In this document: positions 1 to 5,072 of the stretch, one piece after another
Numbering within the stretch: position 1 is the stretch's first letter
Layout: every line of letters begins with the position of its first letter
Assembly: GCA_003155565.1 (NCBI GenBank)
Contig: PMDM01000331.1
Span: 1 to 5,072, forward strand
Source: Methylococcaceae bacterium
Lineage (GTDB): Bacteria > Pseudomonadota > Gammaproteobacteria > Methylococcales > Methylomonadaceae
Length of the DNA stretch: 5,072 nucleotides
Reading direction: 5' to 3'
Notes under the pieces: model-generated
What the model saw: only the letters and a program-made list of their open reading frames with translations
Databases searched by the model: none
What the model was told of the DNA's origin: nothing
Made by a program: the position numbers and the translations under genes

Positions 1-673
1 TGCCCCCACCGACATCACAAACCAGCAATAAATGCACATTAGCCAGCGCCTGTTTAATATTTTCCGCATTGCGCCGTAACCAGTCGTAACAAACCGCCTG
101 AGGTTCTTCCAGCAACCGGACCTTTGTAAGCCCTGCAATGCGCGCCGCTTCCAGAGTCAGTGAGCGAGCCGCCTCATCAAAAGAAGCAGGGACGGTAATA
201 ACAATATCCTGATCTTCCAAAGGATCGAAAGGAAATTTATGACCCCAGACGGTGCGAATATGTGCCAAATAACTGGCACTGGCATCAATTGGCGAAATTT
301 TATTGGTGCCATCGCCAGCACCCCATGGCAAAATTTGCGCATTTTGATCAACAGACGGATGCGACAACCAACTTTTAGCGCTGGTCACCAGCCGTCCTTT
401 AGACTTCGCGCCCAATAACCGTGCGGCTTCACCGATGATGGCGCGAGTGCCGGGTTGAACAAAAATTATATCGGTTTCAGCCAGTTCGTTTTCAGCAGGA
501 TGATAACGCACCGAGGGCAGCAAGGGTTTGGCAGCGACTTGCCCCGGTGCTATCAGTTGCTCGATCTGAAATAACTGGATGTCTTGCTGGTGGTCGTTTT
601 TAGCATAAGCAACAACGGTATGGGTTGTGCCTAGGTCTATACCGACATGGTATTGGGGAGATTGGTTTTGCAC
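1..673 (-). CDS. Hsp70-family protein, second paralogue of a tandem pair (3' end cut by window)
   Basis: Only the first 224 residues are present, giving roughly the first half of an Hsp70 ATPase domain. Visible motifs are the phosphate-1 loop GIDLGTTHTV (residues 11-20), SAKSWL (98-103), DIVITVPASFDEAAR (156-170), LLEEPQAVCYDWL (187-199) and the beginning of phosphate-2, LLVCDVGGG (216-224), where the window ends. The start is GTG at 673: an in-frame TAA lies shortly upstream and there is no in-frame ATG before the phosphate-1 loop. No strong Shine-Dalgarno is visible, so it may depend on translation of the gene before it, which stops 55 bases upstream. It is clearly paralogous to that gene and shares SAKSWL, VITVPASFD and LLEEPQA. 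By context it could be the DUF3731-containing 'DnaK-related' protein often found beside DUF2760, but the diagnostic C-terminal part is outside the window. Family call is firm; the subfamily is inference. Confidence 0.93.
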   Translation of the reverse strand, partial: MQNQSPQYHVGIDLGTTHTVVAYAKNDHQQDIQLFQIEQLIAPGQVAAKPLLPSVRYHPAENELAETDIIFVQPGTRAIIGEAARLLGAKSKGRLVTSAKSWLSHPSVDQNAQILPWGAGDGTNKISPIDASASYLAHIRTVWGHKFPFDPLEDQDIVITVPASFDEAARSLTLEAARIAGLTKVRLLEEPQAVCYDWLRRNAENIKQALANVHLLLVCDVGGG

Positions 674-728
674 GACTGATTTGATAAAGGTTTAGTTTTA
701 CCCTAATGAGGGAACGAGTTTTCTCTGT

Positions 729-2573
729 TTATCCCCCCGACCTGACATCAAACTCAATTTTCCAGCGGGTATTGTCTTTTTGGGAAACGGCTTGCAGCTC
801 CAGTGTGCCCACTTCTGTTACTGCGGCACATAAATGGACGGGGACAACTTCACCGGCTCTGCGGTCTTCTTTTGCAAGGGTGATTTCTATTTCAGCCAGT
901 TCTGAGAGTTCGTCGCGGTTCCAGCGGTTTAAACGCGTACCCACGTGGTCTTCACGGCGGGTTGTGGATGCAAAAAAACGAAAACGTACTGGTTCACCTA
1001 TGACCAAGCCGAATTCTTCATTCGGCAATTCTTGCTGCGTACCTTCTTCCATGCCGAAGGGGGCGATACATAAGGCCTGGATTTCGGGCGGAATGCCGGG
1101 TACAGATGGCATGGCACTTTCGATGCCGACGTAATAGGAAGCGGCTGCACCGCCTTTGATACGTACGCCTTTGCCTTTGCGGACAAATCCGTAATAGGCT
1201 GCACCCCTGGCTACGGCAAGGTCAAGATCAGTGCCGGATAACAGCCGTGCTGGTAGGGCTTGTTCATCCTGCAACCAGCCATTCAAGACGGTCATCAAGC
1301 GGTCAGCCAGGGAATCTGCTTTTAACACGCCGCCATTAAATAGCACGGCGGTCGGATGTATGAAGGTGGCATTTTCTGCTAGTTTGATGCCTTCTAGCTC
1401 CCCTGTCGCATGTTGCTGTTTGGCGAGGAATGCGGCGAGATGTCGGGTGATGCCTGCATCCTGGGCGTACGGCAAGCCTGCTGTCCTAAGTCCGGTACGG
1501 GCGCGGAACACGGGCCTTGCACTGGCGGGAACGTGGGGCAAGAAGCCTTCGACCAAGACATTATTGACTTCATCACGGGTGAGTTCTGTCCGTAATGTGC
1601 CACCGATTAACGAAGAACCCCTGTTTGCAATCACGATTGGTGCGACATCCATCGTCAGATTATTGAGCAATTTTTCTTTCGCATCGCGGCAGCTATGCGT
1701 CAACGCCTGAAATTGCCAGGGTTGCAGCGGCTTGTCTTCCGTCTCCACTTTGGCCTTCACGGTATACGCAAGCGCCAAGTCCATGTTGTCTCCGCCCAGC
1801 AAGATATGGTCGCCAATCGCCACGCGGGTCAATTCCAGATTGCCATCATTTTCGGTAACGGCAATTAACGACAAGTCAGTTGTACCGCCGCCTATGTCTA
1901 TGACGAGAATAATATCCCCAATATGCACCTGCTTGCGCCAATTATCATGATTTTTTTCTATCCAGCTATACAGCGCGGCCTGTGGTTCTTCCAGCAAAAT
2001 AGCATGACCAAGGCCGACCACTTTAGCAGCCTCTACCGTCAGTTCCCGTGCTGCCGGATCAAATGATGCAGGAACAGTGATGACAACATCCTGTTGTTCC
2101 AGCGGCGCATCGGGGTGTTGGTGTTGCCATGCGCTTTTTAGATGTTGCAAATAAGCGACGGTCGCTTGGAAGGGCGAGATGCGTTCGACCTCCTCCGGTG
2201 CATCGGAAGGCAAAATCGGTGCTTTGCAATCGACACCGGAATGGCACAGCCAGCTTTTAGCGCTGGATACCAAACGAATAGGGGTTTTGCCACCTAGATT
2301 ACGGGCAATTTCACCGACCAAATGCTGGGGCTTGTGCGTCCAGGGCAGGGTGGTTGCACCTTCGGCGAGTTCCGCTGCGTGTGCTTGATAAATAAAAGAT
2401 GGCAACTGCAGATAGTTGTCAACAGTACCTGGCGCAGAAAGCTGGGGTATCGGCATAACTTGCTGTGAAAACTCATCGTTTCCCAGGTTGGCAAGGTCGG
2501 CATAAGACATTACGCAATGCGTCGTGCCTAAATCAATGCCGACGGAAAATCGTGGTTCGATTGGGTTAGTCAT
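729..2573 (-). CDS. Hsp70-family chaperone, lidless, 614 aa
   Basis: A cytoplasmic ATP-dependent chaperone-like protein of the actin/Hsp70 ATPase fold. The ATPase motifs are in order: phosphate-1 GIDLGTTHC (12-20), SAKSWL (104-109; K106 may correspond to the DnaK catalytic lysine), VITVPASFD (164-172), LLEEPQAALYSW (193-204), phosphate-2 VIDIGGGTTD (224-233), GDHILLGGDNMD (254-265), an adenosine-site-like FNGGV (412-416) and DLAVARGAAYYG (451-462). After this the DnaK linker and DVTPLSLG segment are replaced by RIKGGAAASYYVGIE, then a beta-rich tail (about 500-614). There is no helical lid and no EEVD-like end, so it is not DnaK or HscA. The start is ATG 2573; the TTG just before it has no ribosome site, and the ATG has no clear one either. 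The gene follows DUF2760 by 42 bases and precedes the second Hsp70 by 55. ATP binding is well supported; clients and partners are unknown. Confidence 0.95.
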   Translation of the reverse strand: MTNPIEPRFSVGIDLGTTHCVMSYADLANLGNDEFSQQVMPIPQLSAPGTVDNYLQLPSFIYQAHAAELAEGATTLPWTHKPQHLVGEIARNLGGKTPIRLVSSAKSWLCHSGVDCKAPILPSDAPEEVERISPFQATVAYLQHLKSAWQHQHPDAPLEQQDVVITVPASFDPAARELTVEAAKVVGLGHAILLEEPQAALYSWIEKNHDNWRKQVHIGDIILVIDIGGGTTDLSLIAVTENDGNLELTRVAIGDHILLGGDNMDLALAYTVKAKVETEDKPLQPWQFQALTHSCRDAKEKLLNNLTMDVAPIVIANRGSSLIGGTLRTELTRDEVNNVLVEGFLPHVPASARPVFRARTGLRTAGLPYAQDAGITRHLAAFLAKQQHATGELEGIKLAENATFIHPTAVLFNGGVLKADSLADRLMTVLNGWLQDEQALPARLLSGTDLDLAVARGAAYYGFVRKGKGVRIKGGAAASYYVGIESAMPSVPGIPPEIQALCIAPFGMEEGTQQELPNEEFGLVIGEPVRFRFFASTTRREDHVGTRLNRWNRDELSELAEIEITLAKEDRRAGEVVPVHLCAAVTEVGTLELQAVSQKDNTRWKIEFDVRSGG

Positions 2574-2615
2574 CAAAATTTACGGACAATCTAGTTGAAT
2601 GGAAGATGCCAAGGT

Positions 2616-3290
2616 TTATAGTTCAATTTCCGCAGCCGCCACAATATTAGGATTATAGCCTTGCGTAAGCTTGGGTAAGCGCACCTCAGTCACTTGCCAA
2701 CCTTTGTGGACTAAAGTTCCAGAAAAAGGCGCAGCGCCGACAATATTCCCGGTTAAGCGGATGGCAGCGGCATCAAAGCCTACAGGTACGGTTATATTAC
2801 TGCCTTCCTGTTCATTGCGTATAGGCGCAAGGCTGAAATGCTCGTTGATTGTCTTGTTGCAACCTTCATGCACCACCCGTGCGGCAGCACCAATATCGGT
2901 GTCGCTGTAGGCGGTAATATCTTCCTTGATAAAGTCAATAAACCGTGCTTCTTTTTGCAATAAGCCCAGCACTTGTAAGGCGGCATCCGGTGTATATTCC
3001 TTGAGGATAACAGGCTCAGGCATCGGCGCTTGCACAATTTTTTCGACTTCAACAATTTTCTCAATGATTTTAACCACAGGTTCAACCGCTAGCATGGGTT
3101 CAATGGTTTTTGCATCGGCTGCTTTTTTATACCTACTCCTGGTTAGTAGCATGACCAACAGCAATAGTATCAGTACAGCCATCAGCGTAACTACAGTACC
3201 AGCCAAGCACACATGCCATAAGTCGAATGTGGTAGGTCTTAGAGTTAAATCAACTGCGAAGGTAGTCATTAGCGATTCGAGATAAGTCAT
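2616..3290 (-). CDS. DUF2760 membrane-anchored protein
   Basis: A 224-residue protein of the uncharacterised DUF2760 family. It has an N-terminal stretch of about 25 residues, one strong membrane segment (about 26-49, rich in Leu and Val, followed by TRSRYKK), an acidic/valine-rich linker (64-95, with the near-repeat EKIVEVEKIV) and the conserved domain (about 100-224). Recognisable family motifs are LGLLQKEARFIDFIKED (108-124), AARVVHEGC (136-144), VPVGFDAAAIRLTGN (168-182), GTLVHKGW (191-198) and LPKL (205-208). The basic residues after the membrane segment suggest a cytoplasmic C-terminal domain, on the same side as the Hsp70 proteins. The ATG at 3290 overlaps the upstream stop as ATGA, implying translational coupling; a second ATG at 3269 is possible but has no ribosome site. 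DUF2760 next to Hsp70 genes is a known association. A role as membrane docking partner or regulator of the Hsp70 pair is inference. Confidence 0.92.
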   Translation of the reverse strand: MTYLESLMTTFAVDLTLRPTTFDLWHVCLAGTVVTLMAVLILLLLVMLLTRSRYKKAADAKTIEPMLAVEPVVKIIEKIVEVEKIVQAPMPEPVILKEYTPDAALQVLGLLQKEARFIDFIKEDITAYSDTDIGAAARVVHEGCNKTINEHFSLAPIRNEQEGSNITVPVGFDAAAIRLTGNIVGAAPFSGTLVHKGWQVTEVRLPKLTQGYNPNIVAAAEIEL

Positions 3291-3679
3291 GGTTGGCCTG
3301 CTTTGCGGCTGGCTTGCTCAAACATTAAGCCTTGCAGTACGTTGCGGGTTATCTGCATACGCATTTGCCGCAAATGGCGGTCAGCGATAATGCCAGGCAC
3401 TTTTTCAGCCAAATAAACTTCCCTTATTTTTGCCAGTACGGGCTCACAGTGTTTGATAATTTCATCAGTGGCGTTGCGGCTGTCCATATTCAGGTAAGCC
3501 GGTTTTTGCATTTGCTCGCCGACGCATTTTTTATACTCATATTTCGACTCTTGAATTTTCTTGATGGTGGCATCGGTTATCGTTGTATTTTGCCACTCTT
3601 CACTCGCTTTTTCGGCAACAGCGTTAATTGTAAACAACAAGGTGCCAACTAACAGGACGCTTGGAAAAAATGTTTTCAT
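3287..3679 (-). CDS. small secreted protein with two cysteines, unknown family
   Basis: A 130-residue protein I do not recognise. It opens with a textbook Sec signal peptide: MK, a hydrophobic core at about residues 4-18, and the cleavage site A-V-A at 20-22, giving a mature protein of about 108 residues, probably periplasmic. The mature part is charged and looks mainly helical. It has exactly two cysteines, C52 (in YKKCVGEQ) and C78 (in IKHCEPVLAKI), which could form an intramolecular disulfide. No lipobox is seen. The start is ATG 3679, preceded by a strong Shine-Dalgarno (AAGAGGAA); a longer reading from TTG 3700 would swallow that site and is rejected. It is the first gene of the apparent operon, and its stop overlaps the DUF2760 start by four bases. 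This links it to the DUF2760/Hsp70 genes, although its predicted location across the membrane is unexpected for a partner of cytoplasmic chaperones. Confidence 0.88.
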   Translation of the reverse strand: MKTFFPSVLLVGTLLFTINAVAEKASEEWQNTTITDATIKKIQESKYEYKKCVGEQMQKPAYLNMDSRNATDEIIKHCEPVLAKIREVYLAEKVPGIIADRHLRQMRMQITRNVLQGLMFEQASRKAGQP

Positions 3680-3683
3680 TGTG

Positions 3684-3691
3684 TTCCTCTT
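3684..3691 (-). promoter_or_regulatory. Shine-Dalgarno that fixes the start of the secreted-protein gene
   Basis: On the minus strand this reads AAGAGGAA, four bases before ATG 3679. It decides for that start over the upstream TTG at 3700, which has no such site and would put this element inside the coding region. Confidence 0.8.
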
Positions 3692-3700
3692 GATAAGCAA

Positions 3701-3750
3701 TGTGATTTTAACGTAATTTTACGCGATTTGGCTGTAAATGAGTATTGCAA
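3701..3750 (-). promoter_or_regulatory. possible promoter/operator region of the Hsp70-DUF2760 operon
   Basis: The minus strand just upstream of the first gene is AT-rich. It contains two -10-like TAAAAT hexamers and a -35-like TTTACA, but none of the pairings has ideal spacing. A short symmetric element, CGTAATTTTACG (3712-3723, plus strand), lies across one of the -10-like hexamers and could be an operator. No perfect heat-shock sigma-32 promoter is seen. This is the expected place for the operon promoter, but the exact hexamers are uncertain. Confidence 0.3.
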
Positions 3751-3780
3751 TCGACAAGGCAATCGAACAATAGGTGGCGA

Positions 3781-3861
3781 GTAGTCTGGATGGAGCTTTG
3801 CGGAATCAGGGGCATATAGGCACTAATGCCCCTTATTTTTGTTACGCTTCATACGAGCTAC
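3781..3861. repeat. REP-like imperfect palindrome, copy 1
   Basis: The two ends are imperfect inverted copies: GTAGTCTGGATGGAG at the left matches the complement of the right end (read on the minus strand as GTAGCTCGTATGAAG). At the centre is a perfect 7-bp stem, GGGGCAT (3809-3815) with ATGCCCC (3826-3832), around a 10-base loop. The left arm resembles the CTGGATGGAGC...GCGGAATCC palindromes that I recall as common between genes in gammaproteobacteria. It begins five bases after the stop of the 93-residue membrane-protein gene. A plus-strand T-run follows the central stem, but no plus-strand gene leads into it, so a terminator role is not supported. Confidence 0.7.
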
Positions 3862-3866
3862 CCCCA

Positions 3867-4148
3867 TTAGATAGTGCTGCATGTAAGAAAGCCAACCCAT
3901 AGCGCCACTGCAACGACACCGATACCAAAGATGCTAACGCTGAGTTTGTTGCTGACCTTGCCCCATAGCGTGATCACAGCGGCTGCGGCTGCGAGGGTCG
4001 GGATTCCCAGGACAGTGCCGTACATTGAAAGTGCAAGCCACTCCGGGCATGATTCATTGCATCTCGGTGTCCAGAAGTGCCAAAGAAAGCCACTTACGCA
4101 CACTGATACAAGTACGTACGCCGAGGCAAGGACACGAGATTGGGTCAT
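3867..4148 (-). CDS. small three-helix membrane protein, unknown family
   Basis: A 93-residue hydrophobic protein I do not recognise. Three probable membrane segments are visible at about residues 6-26, 38-61 and 69-88. Between the first two is a short loop with a C-x3-C pair (C30, C34: TPRCNESCPEW); other cysteines are C17 and C90. Lysines after helix 2 (GKVSNK, 63-68) suggest that loop is cytoplasmic and the cysteine loop periplasmic. The start is ATG 4148, with GGAAAG seven bases or so upstream; an in-frame TTG at 4160 lies before this site and is less likely. The gene sits alone, tightly bracketed by two REP-like palindromes, about 190 bases upstream of the Hsp70 operon's first gene and on the same strand. 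The hydrophobic pattern and ribosome site favour a real gene over the plus-strand reading frame opposite it, but no homologue is recalled. Confidence 0.62.
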   Translation of the reverse strand: MTQSRVLASAYVLVSVCVSGFLWHFWTPRCNESCPEWLALSMYGTVLGIPTLAAAAAVITLWGKVSNKLSVSIFGIGVVAVALWVGFLTCSTI

Positions 4149-4173
4149 TTGACTTTCCAAAACAGAATAGCGA

Positions 4174-4254
4174 GCAGCCTGGAGGGGGCTTTGCGGAATC
4201 CGAGACTTCGAACTACTAATGACCCTATTTCGTCATACTGCATACCGGGCCGCT
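4174..4254. repeat. REP-like imperfect palindrome, copy 2
   Basis: A diverged copy of the 3781-3861 element in the same orientation. The first 50 or so positions align without gaps, sharing GCTTTGCGGAATC (3795-3807 and 4188-4200) and ACTAATG (3822-3828 and 4215-4221); the right arms differ by a two-base gap and share CATAC. The ends are again complementary (GCAGCCTGG at the left, CCGGGCCGC at the right), but the perfect central stem of copy 1 is lost. It ends 25 bases before the ATG of the small membrane-protein gene, in that gene's 5' region. Confidence 0.65.
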
Positions 4255-4492
4255 TCCTAATTCTTAACATTCTTTCTTAAAGAGCCAAATAGCTTCACGA
4301 TAGCACCGCTCCTAGGCTAAGTCGACGGATAAGTACGCTAGATCCGATTTCAATGGCGCATTTCATACAATCTAAATCATCGGGCTTTCCCAACAAACGG
4401 CTCTTGTTTGCCTCTTTAACAAAAGAAACCGATGTAGAGATTGCCAATGTCCCTAATAATCTTTAATTCAATTTTTAGAGGTTGCCTATAGT
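4255..4492. other. intergenic stretch without a recognisable gene
   Basis: No reading frame here has coding character on either strand, and no tRNA or known RNA fold was recognised. It contains a near-perfect 13-bp inverted repeat (TTAAAGAGCCAAA at 4277-4289 against TTTGCCTCTTTAA at 4407-4419, one mismatch) and a small hairpin CAAAC/GTTTG (4394-4410). It also holds an isolated -10-like TACAAT (4366-4371) without a matching -35. Confidence 0.55.
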
Positions 4493-4530
4493 AATTAGGT
4501 TCATGAATTAAAAGGACCGTGAACCTAATT
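4493..4530. promoter_or_regulatory. perfect 11-bp inverted repeat upstream of acnB
   Basis: AATTAGGTTCA (4493-4503) is followed 16 bases later by its exact complement TGAACCTAATT (4520-4530). It lies 86 bases before the acnB start. No T-run follows on the plus strand, so it is not a standard terminator. The wide spacing would suit a protein binding site with two half-sites or a hairpin in a longer leader transcript; its role is not known. Confidence 0.5.
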
Positions 4531-4551
4531 CAATTTAGATAATCAAATTTC

Positions 4552-4581
4552 TTGTTTCCAAACAAAACATTTTAGTATACC
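4552..4581 (+). promoter_or_regulatory. candidate acnB promoter with overlapping palindrome
   Basis: A sigma-70-like pair, TTGTTT (4552-4557) and TATACC (4576-4581) with an 18-base spacer, would start transcription near 4588 and leave a leader of about 30 bases. The -35-like hexamer forms one arm of a 14-bp palindrome, TTGTTT-CC-AAACAA (4552-4565), suggesting a possible regulator site. The hexamers match the consensus only moderately. Confidence 0.33.
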
Positions 4582-4602
4582 GTTGAAACACATAAACGAT
4601 CT

Positions 4603-4608
4603 TAAGGG
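4603..4608 (+). promoter_or_regulatory. acnB Shine-Dalgarno
   Basis: TAAGGG lies eight bases before ATG 4617 and supports that start, which also matches the first residue of known AcnB proteins. Confidence 0.8.
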
Positions 4609-4616
4609 TTTCTTTC

Positions 4617-5072
4617 ATGCTAGAACAATACCGTAAACACGTAGCAGAACGCGCCGTCGAAGGCGTTGTACCAAAGCCTCTGGATGCCGAGCAAACAGCG
4701 GCTTTGGTTAAATTGATTAAGCAATCACCAGCGGGAGAGGAGGCCTTTTTGCTGGATTTGCTGGCAAACCGCATTCCAGCAGGAGTCGATGAGGCGGCTT
4801 ATGTCAAGGCCGGGTTTCTGACAGCGGTGGCTAAAGGTGAAGTTAGCTCGCCCATACTTACTGCTGCCCGCGCAACAGAATTATTAGGCACCATGCTGGG
4901 CGGTTACAACGTTGCGCCTTTGATCGAGTTACTGGATAACGCAGCAATGGCACCCATCGCCGCAAACGCCTTATCCCACACCCTGCTGATCTTCGATGCC
5001 TCCCATGATGTGCAGGAAAAAGCCGAAGCAGGCAATGCTTACGCCAAGCAAGTTATCCAGTCCTGGGCGGAT
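4617..5072 (+). CDS. acnB: aconitate hydratase B (bifunctional aconitase / 2-methylisocitrate dehydratase), N-terminal part
   Basis: AcnB interconverts citrate and isocitrate in the TCA cycle through a 4Fe-4S cluster and also dehydrates/hydrates 2-methylisocitrate in the methylcitrate route; it is cytoplasmic. The 152 residues here run continuously parallel to Escherichia coli AcnB. They begin MLEQYRKHVAERAVEG and include KPLDAEQTAALV, PAGEEAFLLDLLANR, GVDEAAYVKAGFL, ELLGTMLGGYN, ALSHTLL and finally AGNAYAKQVIQSWAD. This is nearly all of the N-terminal HEAT-like domain specific to AcnB, which in the E. coli enzyme shapes the substrate channel and takes part in iron-dependent dimerisation. The cluster-binding cysteines and catalytic residues lie beyond the window. 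The gene is transcribed away from the Hsp70/DUF2760 operon and shows no functional link to it. Confidence 0.97.
   Translation, partial: MLEQYRKHVAERAVEGVVPKPLDAEQTAALVKLIKQSPAGEEAFLLDLLANRIPAGVDEAAYVKAGFLTAVAKGEVSSPILTAARATELLGTMLGGYNVAPLIELLDNAAMAPIAANALSHTLLIFDASHDVQEKAEAGNAYAKQVIQSWAD

Noticed and set aside
157..351. Minus-strand 64-residue frame
   Set aside because: It is an out-of-frame shadow inside the partial Hsp70 gene, whose true frame is open from 673 to the window edge.
706..1950. Plus-strand frames of 72-159 residues across the 614-residue Hsp70 gene
   Set aside because: They are antisense to unmistakable Hsp70 coding sequence and show the Ser/Arg/Cys-rich composition typical of shadow frames.
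3680..3700. TTG start giving a 137-residue form of the secreted protein
   Set aside because: It would bury the strong Shine-Dalgarno in coding sequence and place extra residues before an otherwise ideal signal peptide.
3809..3840. Rho-independent terminator in palindrome copy 1
   Set aside because: The GGGGCAT stem followed by TTATTTTT looks terminator-like on the plus strand only, where no gene leads into it; on the minus strand, where the neighbouring gene ends, there is no T-run.
3874..4152. Plus-strand reading frame opposite the small membrane-protein gene
   Set aside because: It encodes a Ser/Thr/Pro/His-rich sequence without domain character and lies almost exactly antisense to a frame with three clean membrane helices and a ribosome site.
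3867..4254. Integron gene cassette with attC sites
   Set aside because: The spacing (gene tightly followed by a palindrome) fits a cassette. But no paired R'' (RYYYAAC) and R' (GTTRRRY) core sites were found in either palindrome on the relevant strand, and no integrase is present.
4255..4616. tRNA or other standard RNA gene in the acnB upstream region
   Set aside because: No cloverleaf, CCA end or known structured RNA motif was recognised; only isolated inverted repeats are present.
4535..4774. Minus-strand 79-residue frame overlapping the acnB start
   Set aside because: It is antisense to the AcnB N-terminus, which matches known AcnB continuously.

Overview
The window looks like a chromosomal segment from a gammaproteobacterium. 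The clearest clue is the right end, which encodes the first 152 residues of aconitase B (AcnB) and reads close to the enterobacterial protein. A methanotroph-like gammaproteobacterium (Methylococcales) would fit the REP-like palindromes and the chaperone cluster, but that is only an impression from memory.

Positions 1-3679 (minus strand) hold what looks like one operon, read right to left. It begins with a small secreted two-cysteine protein of unknown family (3679-3287). Next comes a membrane-anchored DUF2760 protein (3290-2616) whose start overlaps the previous stop as ATGA. After it lies a 614-residue Hsp70-family protein with a complete ATPase domain but no C-terminal lid (2573-729). Last is a second Hsp70-family protein starting at GTG 673 and cut by the window edge after 224 residues. 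From memory, DUF2760 next to two non-classical Hsp70 genes recurs in Proteobacteria and Planctomycetes, and its function is not established. The layout suggests a dedicated chaperone pair working with a membrane-anchored partner, and perhaps with the periplasmic protein encoded first. No J-domain protein or GrpE is visible here.

Positions 3680-4254 hold the operon's upstream region and then a small orphan gene for a 93-residue protein with three predicted membrane segments (4148-3867, minus). It sits tightly between two diverged copies of a REP-like imperfect palindrome of about 80 bp (3781-3861 and 4174-4254).

Positions 4255-4616 carry no convincing gene. They hold the acnB upstream region: a perfect 11-bp inverted repeat, an 11-bp direct repeat, a 14-bp palindrome overlapping a plausible promoter, and a good Shine-Dalgarno. 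acnB (4617 onward, plus strand) runs off the right edge.
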